Source: Bacteroidota bacterium (GTDB lineage Bacteria > Bacteroidota > Bacteroidia > Bacteroidales > TTA-H9). From it: 64,000 nucleotides of DNA. Positions 44,852 to 53,886 of the stretch are shown here, piece by piece. The translations under genes were made by a program, and so were the position numbers. The notes below the pieces were generated by a model that saw only the letters and a program-made list of their open reading frames with translations, was not told where the DNA came from and did no database searches. The first letter of the stretch is position 1; each line of letters starts with the position of its first letter. Location of the stretch: NCBI GenBank assembly GCA_003250395.1, contig QKGM01000038.1:1-64000 (forward strand), written 5' to 3'.

Positions 44852-46741
44852 TTATTGATGTTTGATTGGAATTCCTGTAGGGATTGGTAGGATGCTGATC
44901 AGTACAGAGTTACTGATGGCGGCACCTGACCAGTCAGTAGAGCATGTTACACGTGCAAGCCTTCTAAACCATGTGGTTACCTGTGTTGTGCCAGGAAGAT
45001 AGTCAGGAGTATCGGTGTTGATAATATCGGTATAGGGACCTGAGCCAGCCGTAACAGATTGTTGCCATTTATATTCAATAGTTCCGCTTTCTCCCGATGG
45101 CGGGGTTATGCTTTGAATCATAGCCGGGTTAAAACCAGGGCAACCTGACTGATCGTTTCCAATTGTTCCTCCGTCGGAGGGATCATCACATGGAACATTG
45201 CTCCAGACAATTGATGATTGATTTGAAAGGAGGTTTGAAACCTGAGCGGTAAGGCTGTGGATTCCGGGTGTTGTGCCTGTTTGTGTATAACAATATTCTG
45301 CATCGCCTTGCGCATTAGTAAATGCACTGGAGGTAAATGTGGTCAGCCCTGTAAAGTTGAAGTCGACCCTGATATCAGGAACCGGTTCGTTGTTTGAGTT
45401 TTCAACATGAGCTGTCAGACAAACAAGGGTAGTATTAAGAATTCCTGAAGTATTTGTTGGGCTTAGTGTTATATTATTGACAGTTGCCACTGGCGACAAC
45501 GAACATCCTCCAGGGTATCCGTATGAGTTGACTGTAGTCCAGCCATAAACAAATACCCCGAAAGGGAAGCTACCCGAATAGACATGGGGTCCCTGTGAAA
45601 CTGTTCGTTGTGCTCCATAATATCCGGTTGTTCCTACAACCTGAAATGCTGAAGGCGGAATAAGGACCCCGTCTTCATAGATTGAATTTATCGCGTAATC
45701 AGGGGCAACAAGATTTACATGATGCGAAGTAAATCCGGCAACACTACCAATCGTATATTGCATTAGAAATTGTTCTCGAGGAGGAATGAGCATCATGAAA
45801 GGATCGCCTGTTAGATTTCCCGAACAGGATGTCCCTTTTGCGTATTGGGCAACAAGCACAGGCTTATCAGATGAAATGGAGTTCATTCCAGCCAGGTTTA
45901 CTTCGTGATAATCACCGGAATTGATAGTAGCTGCAAAGATTCCATTGATTGTTACTGATGTTGCGTTTTGATCCGCCAGAATTCGAAAGATATCTCCTGA
46001 ACCATCTCTGCCTTCCAGAGATACGGTAATGAAATTTCTTCCCCATGATGATAATGGCATCATTTGTTCAACGATATGGTCGCCATAAAGACAACCCTGG
46101 GGGATGTTAACTATTTTAACAGACCCGAATACCGCAACGGGTAAATTGGACTCGATGGTTGAACCTGTTATATCGTTACCATTTGCTGTTTCTTCAAAGT
46201 AATAGGTCTGCCCCTGATTAAGGTTTATAGTGGAAGTGTTACCGGTCTGGTGATTATAGAAAGTTAATACAGTTCCATTATTCGGAGCGACAACCCCCAG
46301 AGCTGACCCTGCATTGAGCAGAGTTACCTTGTAGGACAGTATTCTGTAACTCGTACCTAGTGATTCAGTCTGGAATGCTGCATAGGCATCGGTTGTGCCT
46401 CCGGCAAAATTTAAACAATAGATAGATACGGGTTCGGTTGTTGTAATGTGGATACCTTTGTTTTCAATACCACCTGTCAGTTGGATTCCGATAGGGCACG
46501 ACAATTCGGTAAGGAAACCAGGAATTACATTAAATGTCTGGTTTACTCCGGGAAAGGAAGAAGTAACCTGGCCTGATGCATTTGTAGCGGAAGAAATGAA
46601 GATTTTAAGGCTATTAGCTCCGCTGTTTGGCGGAATCGCGATCCAGAAATCTGTACCTACATTAGTGTTGTTTTGGGCTTTAATTTCATTCGAATTCAGC
46701 GTCAGTACCATCAGGCTTAGCATCAGAATAAACTTCCGCAA
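44852..46741 (-). CDS. IgGFc-binding-like secreted protein
   Basis: About 630 residues if the TTG at 46741 is the start, which gives the signal peptide RKFILMLSLMVLTLNSNEIKAQ. The frame itself opens at 46897 and would add 52 unsuitable residues. An ATG at 46723 is the other option. Residues about 25-400 match the IgGFc_binding N-terminal domain pattern (GTDFWIAIPP, GIHITTTEPVSIYCLNF, GDHIVEQMMPLSSWGRNFITV). Then come a Big_1-like domain with LVCLTAHVENSNNEPVPDIRVDFN and a final Ig-like region with WQQSV. It ends ILPIPTGIPIKHQ with no type IX sorting domain, so it may be truncated or have a partner for anchoring. Confidence 0.65.
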   Translation of the reverse strand: MRKFILMLSLMVLTLNSNEIKAQNNTNVGTDFWIAIPPNSGANSLKIFISSATNASGQVTSSFPGVNQTFNVIPGFLTELSCPIGIQLTGGIENKGIHITTTEPVSIYCLNFAGGTTDAYAAFQTESLGTSYRILSYKVTLLNAGSALGVVAPNNGTVLTFYNHQTGNTSTINLNQGQTYYFEETANGNDITGSTIESNLPVAVFGSVKIVNIPQGCLYGDHIVEQMMPLSSWGRNFITVSLEGRDGSGDIFRILADQNATSVTINGIFAATINSGDYHEVNLAGMNSISSDKPVLVAQYAKGTSCSGNLTGDPFMMLIPPREQFLMQYTIGSVAGFTSHHVNLVAPDYAINSIYEDGVLIPPSAFQVVGTTGYYGAQRTVSQGPHVYSGSFPFGVFVYGWTTVNSYGYPGGCSLSPVATVNNITLSPTNTSGILNTTLVCLTAHVENSNNEPVPDIRVDFNFTGLTTFTSSAFTNAQGDAEYCYTQTGTTPGIHSLTAQVSNLLSNQSSIVWSNVPCDDPSDGGTIGNDQSGCPGFNPAMIQSITPPSGESGTIEYKWQQSVTAGSGPYTDIINTDTPDYLPGTTQVTTWFRRLARVTCSTDWSGAAISNSVLISILPIPTGIPIKHQ

Positions 46742-47235
46742 AACAGATATTGTTTCTTGACGTAAAGGTGACCCGCGAAAATAAAGGAAAACAGTTCCAG
46801 GAATAATAGTGACGTTATTGTCGGGTTGATAATGTTGAGTCATAGAGGCAATAGAGAGGAAGTAGTTTACAAAAATAGCTTTATTTTGATATGACACTTC
46901 CTAATACGGAAAAGTAAGTTCTTCTCGAGCGTTACCCTGCATATTTACATGAATTATCAAACAACCAGGTAAGGTAGTTGTATTTTGAGAACAGAATAAT
47001 GTTTTCGCTAAAGCTCAATAGCAACAGTTTATTTTTATTTGGGGTTGCATTAGGGAAAAGTTGCCATATTATTCCTCACAGAAAAAAGCCAGGGAATAGT
47101 GTTCCGGTAAATATGTTTCTTCAAGGTACTTTCGTGATTTGTTACTATCAGTATTTTATAATTAAGCATCTGATTATTAGGGTATTTTTGGTTTTGTCCG
47201 GCGGTTGATTAATTGTCTTTTTTCAGTTTACATAT
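46742..47235. other. Spacer upstream of the IgGFc-like gene
   Basis: About 494 nt (338 if the longest frame is used). A plus-strand frame at 46978-47208 has no recognisable features and begins at a TTG inside AT-rich sequence; I regard it as spurious. No structured RNA was seen. Confidence 0.4.
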
Positions 47236-48099
47236 CTACCTGGTAAATCTTAATCCGATAGAAAAATCGAAACGATAGAGGCTTTCTTCCTCCCCACCAT
47301 CAAGTTTAACCGTCTGGGTTGTCGTTCCGTTGGTTACATCAATCTGCGTAAGGTTGCCTGAAATAAGTGCTATTTGAAACCCCAGTGAAAAATTCTCTGA
47401 CAATCCAATGTCATACCCGATATCGATAATCATTCCCAATGAGCTACCATCCAATTTGAATTTGTCCATTAGAACCATCTCATTGGCATATTTCAGGTAG
47501 CCTAATGATATTCCGGTTATTAGGGCATTTTTATTTCCTGGGTTTAAATAACGAGCTGAGAAGGTTGGCCCAATGAACGTTATGGCTATGTCATCACTTA
47601 AAGTACCGTATCTACGCGTACCGTTTTCATCCTCCATGTAGATTCCCATTTCGTTGGCAGTTTTGAAAACACAGTATTTAAAACCAGCACCAATATGGCG
47701 ATTAAAATAATAGGTTAAATCGGCTCCAAGATGATATCCTATCGCCAGCTCTTTATAATAGTCTCTGAAATCTGTAGGAAGACCTTTATCTCCCTCTGAA
47801 AGATTATGACTGTATCCTGCGTTCAATGCAATCCTGAAATGCTGATATTGCTTTCTGAGATCGCTATTGCTCGCAAATTTCGTATTATAGAATTTGAATA
47901 CGTGACCTTTGACCAATGAATCGGCTATTATTGTATTCATTGTTTTTCCATTATTCAGAAAAGTAAAAAAGATGTTATGGTCTTTTACTTTGGTAATTTT
48001 GCAGTTAATTGAGTCTCCATCGTTTATTACAATCAGATCCTGAGCAATTAAAGAGTTTATCAGCGTGAAAACGGATAGTATTGTAAAGAGCTTTTTCAT
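47236..48099 (-). CDS. Outer membrane beta-barrel protein
   Basis: 287 residues with a signal peptide (ending LIAQ). After a short N-terminal domain with ALIVINDGDSINCKITK-type strands, the rest has alternating hydrophobic residues with aromatic turns (FRIALNAGYSHN, AIGYHLGADLTYYFNRHIGAGFKY) and ends in a final strand RFDFSIGLRFTR, typical of an eight- or ten-strand barrel. No ligand is evident. It follows a lipoprotein gene by a 4-nt ATGA overlap, so the two are translationally coupled. Confidence 0.75.
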   Translation of the reverse strand: MKKLFTILSVFTLINSLIAQDLIVINDGDSINCKITKVKDHNIFFTFLNNGKTMNTIIADSLVKGHVFKFYNTKFASNSDLRKQYQHFRIALNAGYSHNLSEGDKGLPTDFRDYYKELAIGYHLGADLTYYFNRHIGAGFKYCVFKTANEMGIYMEDENGTRRYGTLSDDIAITFIGPTFSARYLNPGNKNALITGISLGYLKYANEMVLMDKFKLDGSSLGMIIDIGYDIGLSENFSLGFQIALISGNLTQIDVTNGTTTQTVKLDGGEEESLYRFDFSIGLRFTR

Positions 48100-48818
48100 T
48101 TGTTTTTTGCTTTGAATGATTCGAATTCTAACCTGGCTTTGTCGTTTTCAATCAGTTCAAGAGTGGGGTGACCCACCAAAATACCCATTGTCAAACCACA
48201 TCGTAAATAATAGGTTCTTCCATGTTTAAAATCAATTAATATTTCATCTTTCGTTTCAGTTCGTGCCCATAATCTGCTTAATCCTTGCCTGGCGATATGA
48301 ATTGTTGTTTTAAAGTTATTTTTCACCCTGCATATTACGGAATCCTCCAAATAAAGGTCATACCCAACCAGGGATCCTGCGCCACTATAGCGGTAAATAT
48401 TAAGAACAGCATAATCGACATCTGATATACTGTCTACTTTTTTTGACTTAAGGTAGGCTCCGGTATCTTTAATCCTGAGTATTTTAGCTGTTATTCTGTG
48501 GCAGTTACTGCCAAATACCGAAGGTGTTGCGTGTTGCGTAATCTTAATAGCATTGCCTCCTGCCTTTCTCGCTTCAAGTTTTGCTGTTTCTGTTACAGTC
48601 TGGTAATCACATTCTATGGTAAAACCAGAGTCACCTATCTTAACTTCTCCCAATACTTCTGAATTTGCAGGTTCAGGTTCCTCTAATCCAATCACAATAA
48701 CTTCGTCACGGTAGTCTAATAAAGGATAGCTTTTCCCGATTACTGTCGATACTTTAGGCCCACAACCATTTATAATCAACAGGAGCATTAAAAATAATAA
48801 ATAGAATGGTTTTTTCAT
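48096..48818 (-). CDS. Lipoprotein with DUF2846-like C-terminal domain
   Basis: 240 residues. MKK, a hydrophobic segment and the lipobox INGC put the lipidated Cys at about 19. Middle: ARKAGGNAIKITQHATPSVFG, a pattern seen in small heat- or phage-shock-type lipoprotein domains. C-terminal: YAVLNIYRYSGAGSLVGYDLYLEDSVICRVKNN and GRTYYLRCG, like DUF2846. Function unknown. It overlaps the outer-membrane barrel gene by 4 nt and likely works with it at the outer membrane. Confidence 0.65.
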   Translation of the reverse strand: MKKPFYLLFLMLLLIINGCGPKVSTVIGKSYPLLDYRDEVIVIGLEEPEPANSEVLGEVKIGDSGFTIECDYQTVTETAKLEARKAGGNAIKITQHATPSVFGSNCHRITAKILRIKDTGAYLKSKKVDSISDVDYAVLNIYRYSGAGSLVGYDLYLEDSVICRVKNNFKTTIHIARQGLSRLWARTETKDEILIDFKHGRTYYLRCGLTMGILVGHPTLELIENDKARLEFESFKAKNK

Positions 48819-49087
48819 ATACTTGATTTTCTGGTTTGTCTGTTATTGAAGTATCTGATCATTGTTTTCCAGGTGGTGATTTCTGTATTCCTTTCCTCGT
48901 GTAAATTCTTACAGTATGATTTTAAATAAAAAGGCCGGTTTTAATTTCCTGCTTCTATATTATTTCTGTGAGAGGAACCATTGCTCTTATCATGCAATAA
49001 AACCTTATTATGTATTAAAATCCTACTGTATCCCGAATATTCGGATAGGCTTGCTCTGTAATTGCTCACAGCGGCAATATTGACTTT

Positions 49088-50377
49088 CTATTGTTTAACC
49101 AATTTGAAATTGCCATGTTCAATTTCTATTATCTTATACCCATCAGCTATTTCTAATTCCCATCCCTCTCCTTTAATTATTCGGTCGCCAATACTCAAAG
49201 GTTTTGTCAGAGTCACCTTTTCCCAGTTCTGACTGACTAATGCCCCATTCTCCACAGTAAGAATGCCCCAATTATCAGTAATACGCAGGTTGGGATATAC
49301 TGTTCCATAGTTTTCCAAAGGCATGATATTTCTTGGGTCAAATGAAATTTGCATCTTCTCGAACTTCATCTCAAGGTGAGGCTCATCGATAAACGCTGCC
49401 TTATATTGAAGTATTCGTTTTTTTGTTTGTTCCTCCCTTTCCGTTTCTTCTTTCCATACAGCTTTATAACCATATTTTTCGCCGGCAACTGTTGCCTGCT
49501 CTTTTAAACTGGCCGGGATTTCAACCCCGAAGGCCTGAATAAAATAGGCAGTCAGGTCTGTTTTAGCAGTAATCTCCTTGTTCCAACCCTTCTGGAGATC
49601 ATCAAGCAGAAACCCGTATAGAGGAATCGTTTGATAGGCAAATGAGCGGACAAATGTAGGATTGCCCATAAAACGTACCAGCCTTTGCTGGAAATTGGCT
49701 ATTGTTTGTTCTCTGGATCTGCCACTCATCACCTGCCCGGTATATTCTGCAAGCCCTTCGTTTAATTCCATTAGATTTTCTGTGGTATCAGAACCGGGAA
49801 ACAAGCTTTGTCTGTATTTTCGAAGGATAAGCGCATTGATAATATGTTCTTTAACCACCAATGGGGTCTTTGCTATAATTGCTCTGTAAAGCGCTTTTAA
49901 TTCAAGTCGAAGGTAGATTCTGCCATCCTTTTGGTCAAGATGGTTGTTGTCGCAGTTGTTTAATATATAACCCAGAGAAGGCTGGGCCAAATGAAAGAGT
50001 TCGTGGGTTATCAGATTTAACCTGGCGTTTTTGTCTTCCGGCAATGGAAGAATAAGCATGGCCCATCTCTTCCCTTTCCATTCCATCGCTGTGTTGGCAA
50101 AACTGATTTCGTCGGGCAGAATGCCTTTATAATAATTCCCCTCATGCAAAAGATACCCTTCATTATCAGCTTCGTTGGCATAAATCTCGCGGGTAACAGG
50201 ATTAATAAGCATCATAGGGCCATAGAGGTCTTTATCCCAGACTATCCCGTTTTCATGCGTTGCCACTTTTGCCTCGTTAAACCAGATTGGAATGCTGTCT
50301 CCCGAAATTTGCAATTGCTGGCTGAAAATTTCATGAATGAATAGAAAGGTAAAAAGGATAAGATAGGTTTTTTTCAC
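49088..50377 (-). CDS. Secreted HExxH zinc metallopeptidase candidate
   Basis: 429 residues with a signal peptide (about 1-19, ending IFSQ). The motif LITHELFHLAQ at about 122-132 is a canonical HExxH (His 125, Glu 126, His 129). NEGLAEYTG at about 206-214 provides acidic residues about 80 positions later, as in gluzincins, for a third zinc ligand. The rest has no family I recognise; a beta-rich C-terminal part (about 320-429) may be a substrate-binding domain. It is probably a periplasmic or exported protease. The neighbours give no clue. Confidence 0.65.
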   Translation of the reverse strand: MKKTYLILFTFLFIHEIFSQQLQISGDSIPIWFNEAKVATHENGIVWDKDLYGPMMLINPVTREIYANEADNEGYLLHEGNYYKGILPDEISFANTAMEWKGKRWAMLILPLPEDKNARLNLITHELFHLAQPSLGYILNNCDNNHLDQKDGRIYLRLELKALYRAIIAKTPLVVKEHIINALILRKYRQSLFPGSDTTENLMELNEGLAEYTGQVMSGRSREQTIANFQQRLVRFMGNPTFVRSFAYQTIPLYGFLLDDLQKGWNKEITAKTDLTAYFIQAFGVEIPASLKEQATVAGEKYGYKAVWKEETEREEQTKKRILQYKAAFIDEPHLEMKFEKMQISFDPRNIMPLENYGTVYPNLRITDNWGILTVENGALVSQNWEKVTLTKPLSIGDRIIKGEGWELEIADGYKIIEIEHGNFKLVKQ

Positions 50378-50624
50378 GTTAGTTGGTTATTAATCAATGA
50401 TTGATTTGCAATAATGCCTGAAGCTTGTGACTATACGCGACAAAGCTAATACTTTACCCTGAACTTTTTATTATTTCGGTTGCAGTTTTTAGTAAACATG
50501 GGATATTAGCCGGTTATTGACCGAACCTTTATAATCTTCAATTAAACTTGAAATATGCTTATTTTCCGAATGGTTATTTATCTCCGGTTATAATCCCTCT
50601 GTATCAGGAATCGGAGCAGAGATC

Positions 50625-51641
50625 TTATCCCCTGAACTCATTTCCCACTTTTCGGGCACGGGTTGGTTTATCGGGATTAATTCCTAGTGCAATCCCAATC
50701 TCAACCAAAAGATTCCATCCTGTACACAAGAATATATATGGGTTCATTTCTCCTGCAGATGGAACACGAATGGTAGTAAAAGGGGTCTCCCGGTCTGCAA
50801 TGGCTATCACGTTCAAACCCACACCTTTGATTAATACCTCCTGAAATTTTTCAATCTCTTCGTCCATGGGATCAATCACGAAAACAATATCCTGCTTCTC
50901 CATTACCTCTTCTATCCCATGTACTGCATAGGTACCCTCAAGATAGTCAGATTTCTTTCTGGTAATTTCATTGGTCTTGAGCGTAAGCTCCTCAGCGACC
51001 CCATCATTATACCCGGCAAAATATATTGTGGAAGCATTGGCTGCCAATTTTACGATCTCCCCGCTGATTGGCATGGTGAGAGCCTCTTCGAGAAGCCCGG
51101 GGAGGTGTGTCAGCTCGATCCCCATATCTATTCCTCTGATGTTCCAAAGAATTGATTCATAGAACAATGCCTGCTCAACAACGCTTTTAGTGGCAGCTAC
51201 AGCATTTTCCCAGCCACAGTTCAGAATGAAGGTTTTCTTGCATTCTTTTTCAAGAAGTGTGTTTTGGTTGGCTGAAAGGCCATATGGTTTTCCTTTTCCT
51301 GATGCAGCAAGGTCTTTCGCAAGCTCAATCACCTCTTTGGTCCTTCCGGAATTGGAGGCGCAAAACACGATCATCCTGGACAGATCGTACAGGGCCGACT
51401 GATTTGCCCCTTCTGTAAATACCGACAGATCAAGTCCCCATGTCAGGGCCTTACGGATGGAGTTCTTAGCTGGGAAAAGGCGACTGGAACCTTCTCCTGT
51501 TAAAAAGAGTTTGCCTGCTGTTTGCAGATCCAGCGCGATCACTCTGGTTTGCCTGGGGTTGAATTCTCTTACCACGTCGGGTGTTTGCATCATTTCCTGT
51601 ACCAGAGCATACCCCGCGTATTGAACATCTGTCAGATTCAT
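50625..51641 (-). CDS. SIS-domain phosphosugar-binding protein
   Basis: 338 residues. Two SIS domains: the first with LTGEGSSRLFPAKN and VFCASNSGRTKEVIELA (about 47-110), the second after residue about 190 with TIYFAGYNDGVAEELTLKTNEITRK and AVHGIEEVM. This is the GlmS isomerase-half layout, without the glutaminase half, as in sugar-phosphate isomerases or deaminases. Substrate unknown. It is encoded 31 nt after the DUF4954 gene on the same strand, so cotranscribed. Confidence 0.85.
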   Translation of the reverse strand: MNLTDVQYAGYALVQEMMQTPDVVREFNPRQTRVIALDLQTAGKLFLTGEGSSRLFPAKNSIRKALTWGLDLSVFTEGANQSALYDLSRMIVFCASNSGRTKEVIELAKDLAASGKGKPYGLSANQNTLLEKECKKTFILNCGWENAVAATKSVVEQALFYESILWNIRGIDMGIELTHLPGLLEEALTMPISGEIVKLAANASTIYFAGYNDGVAEELTLKTNEITRKKSDYLEGTYAVHGIEEVMEKQDIVFVIDPMDEEIEKFQEVLIKGVGLNVIAIADRETPFTTIRVPSAGEMNPYIFLCTGWNLLVEIGIALGINPDKPTRARKVGNEFRG

Positions 51642-51672
51642 TGAATTGTTTTTTGAACAGTTTTTATAACAC

Positions 51673-53886
51673 TTATGAATATTTACCTCGTCTTTTTAAT
51701 ACAGCCACTGTCTGCTTAAAAGCTTCTGTTTCTTTTCTAACCTGAATGATAAAGTTATTTTCATCTATCGTTCCCAGGGCAGCATCCATCTCAGCCTGGT
51801 TTCTGAAGGTGGTTTTGCGGAATGGGTTATTGTAATCCTTATTTCTTGAAATATAAACCTGATCCCTGACGAACTCCTGAAGAGTTATGGATTTATCGAG
51901 TAGCATATTCCACTGCGAGGGAGTTACTGATCCGTCTTTTGAAATTTCATTCAGAATTGCATAAGCGTGCCTTTGCTTATCGAGTTGATAAGTATCCCAC
52001 AGATTATCATAGCGCTTGTGTATATCGCTCCATGTGTTGAGCGTACCATTAATTATACCGGTTCTTAACGAATCGACATCTGTTTTTTTGGTGATTTGCC
52101 CCCCAAGATTAACCCACTCTTTTTGCCTTTCCCCGTTCAGTTCTTCAGCCATGTCGTGAAAAGTTTTCTCTGGATGCGAATGCATATAGTCAACAAGAGT
52201 CTGCATGGCATAGTGGCAAAGCATATCGTTATAAGCGTTGTATGCGTCTGCAGGTTTCAGTATCAGAATTTTTCTCCCGGAGTTTTCCATGTTTTCTCCG
52301 AATACTTCCATCTTGTCGATCTCTTCTTTGGGCCCAGCCAGTAGTTTCTTTCCCATCGAAACCCATTCAGAGTCATTAGTCTTCTTGTTACCATCAGGAT
52401 GTATCCTGTAGGCAGCTTTTGCTGTCCAGATTTCCAGAAGCCGGCGGGCATGAATAATCTCTTCAATGGTGTCGGGTGCAAGGTAGTTGAATTCAATATT
52501 TTGTGCCTTTCGAGCCCTTTTGTCACGGCTGATAAATTTCCAGGAATTGCGTGCCAGTGCATACATGTTGTACATCCACCAATAGGCGGGCATAATCTCA
52601 AGCCGATCCTTGTTCACATTATTATTTACAAGAGAGAAGGGTAACAAGATATCAAGCTCGGAAGGGTAGTCTGATTTTGATAAAAGGGTAAATGAAGCAA
52701 AACGACTCGAGTGTTTAAGACTGGTGCAAAGTCCGGGCCAGAATCCTCTGCCGGCTTGTATTTCATTGTCGTTGGCCCTGCTGTTGTGATTTGATCCTAT
52801 GGTTGCACCTGCTGCAATATTGCTTTGCCCCATCAGTACAGAAGCCACGAGGAATGAGTTGTTATGATGTTGTTCATGTGCCGGGAAGATAAGGTTGTTG
52901 AGCACTTCACAACATGAAATGGTTGAGTTGTCGCCCAGAAAGGAGTGAATCAGACGTGCTCCATATTTGAGGCTCGAATTATCCCCGAGTACAAACTTTA
53001 CAGCCTTGCAGCCATAGAATATATGGCAACCATATCCGATAATCCCGTTTACCAGTTCAACACCTTCTCCAATCTGTGTAGGTTCTTCCTCCGAAGAGTT
53101 GATCGTGAGATTTTTTAGTTTGTTGGCCCCCTTGATGTAACAATAATCCCCTGTCTTAACATCTTTCAGGATAAGCGAGTTTTTGATCACACAATGTTTC
53201 CCGATTGTGCCATAATAGCCACGCCTGTTATCAAATGCATGCTGGGTAATTGATTTAAGCCTGTTCTGAAGCGGTTTGTCATCAATGTATTTTGCCCAGA
53301 GGTATGCATCGGCCGAAATTATACCATCGAATGGGAGTACTTTCCTGCAGCCAGCCTCGTTCATCACCTCGAGCCAGGTACGTACCTCTTCGGGTTCTCC
53401 TTCTTTCAATATACCGTTACCAAACTTCGCATGGTCGGTGTTGTGCATTTCACGTATATTAAACAGGATGCATCTGTCGTCGATAATGTAGTGGGCCAGG
53501 TAGTTTACATTGTGTATGGCTACATCGTCACCAATATCGCAGGCAATTACCCTGCTGTTGGTTATACCGGTCGGAACCCGCAGGTCATGGTGCTGAAGGG
53601 TGACGCTTCTAAGCCTCCCAATTCTGACGAGCCCGAAAAACTGCGAATTCTTGATCTGGTTGGGCTCAAATTCATTGGTAACCAATAACTCATCCCAGCT
53701 ATCAGCAGTGTTGTCATTTTTTACGAGTTGGGCTATTTCATCTGAGTTCAGTTGCCGCCATCCACCTTTGGGTTTTCTGACCTGTTCGTTTCTAAGGTAG
53801 TTTTCATCTTTTCCCTTTGGGAGATATTCAGACGGTATAAAATTTTTACCAATATTCTCCCGGGGGATGATTGTTACTTTGTCCAT
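51673..53886 (-). CDS. DUF4954 family protein (left-handed beta-helix)
   Basis: 737 residues from ATG. The central part (about 230-420) shows hexapeptide-type left-handed beta-helix repeats (IGKHCVIKNSLILKDVKTGDYCYIKGA, IGEGVELVNGIIGYGCHIFYGCKAVKFVLGDNSSLKYGA) followed by an insertion with AHEQHHNNSFLVAS. The C-terminus is helical with FRNQAEMDAALG. This is the DUF4954 family of Bacteroidota, nucleotide-sugar acyltransferase-like in fold but with no assigned reaction. The pairing with a SIS sugar-phosphate protein suggests an amino-sugar role; that is inference. Confidence 0.85.
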   Translation of the reverse strand: MDKVTIIPRENIGKNFIPSEYLPKGKDENYLRNEQVRKPKGGWRQLNSDEIAQLVKNDNTADSWDELLVTNEFEPNQIKNSQFFGLVRIGRLRSVTLQHHDLRVPTGITNSRVIACDIGDDVAIHNVNYLAHYIIDDRCILFNIREMHNTDHAKFGNGILKEGEPEEVRTWLEVMNEAGCRKVLPFDGIISADAYLWAKYIDDKPLQNRLKSITQHAFDNRRGYYGTIGKHCVIKNSLILKDVKTGDYCYIKGANKLKNLTINSSEEEPTQIGEGVELVNGIIGYGCHIFYGCKAVKFVLGDNSSLKYGARLIHSFLGDNSTISCCEVLNNLIFPAHEQHHNNSFLVASVLMGQSNIAAGATIGSNHNSRANDNEIQAGRGFWPGLCTSLKHSSRFASFTLLSKSDYPSELDILLPFSLVNNNVNKDRLEIMPAYWWMYNMYALARNSWKFISRDKRARKAQNIEFNYLAPDTIEEIIHARRLLEIWTAKAAYRIHPDGNKKTNDSEWVSMGKKLLAGPKEEIDKMEVFGENMENSGRKILILKPADAYNAYNDMLCHYAMQTLVDYMHSHPEKTFHDMAEELNGERQKEWVNLGGQITKKTDVDSLRTGIINGTLNTWSDIHKRYDNLWDTYQLDKQRHAYAILNEISKDGSVTPSQWNMLLDKSITLQEFVRDQVYISRNKDYNNPFRKTTFRNQAEMDAALGTIDENNFIIQVRKETEAFKQTVAVLKRRGKYS

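Noticed and set aside
46978-47208. Plus-strand 76-codon frame between the IgGFc-like and barrel genes
   Set aside because: It starts at a TTG, has no signal, motif or ribosome-binding context, and lies in AT-rich spacer.
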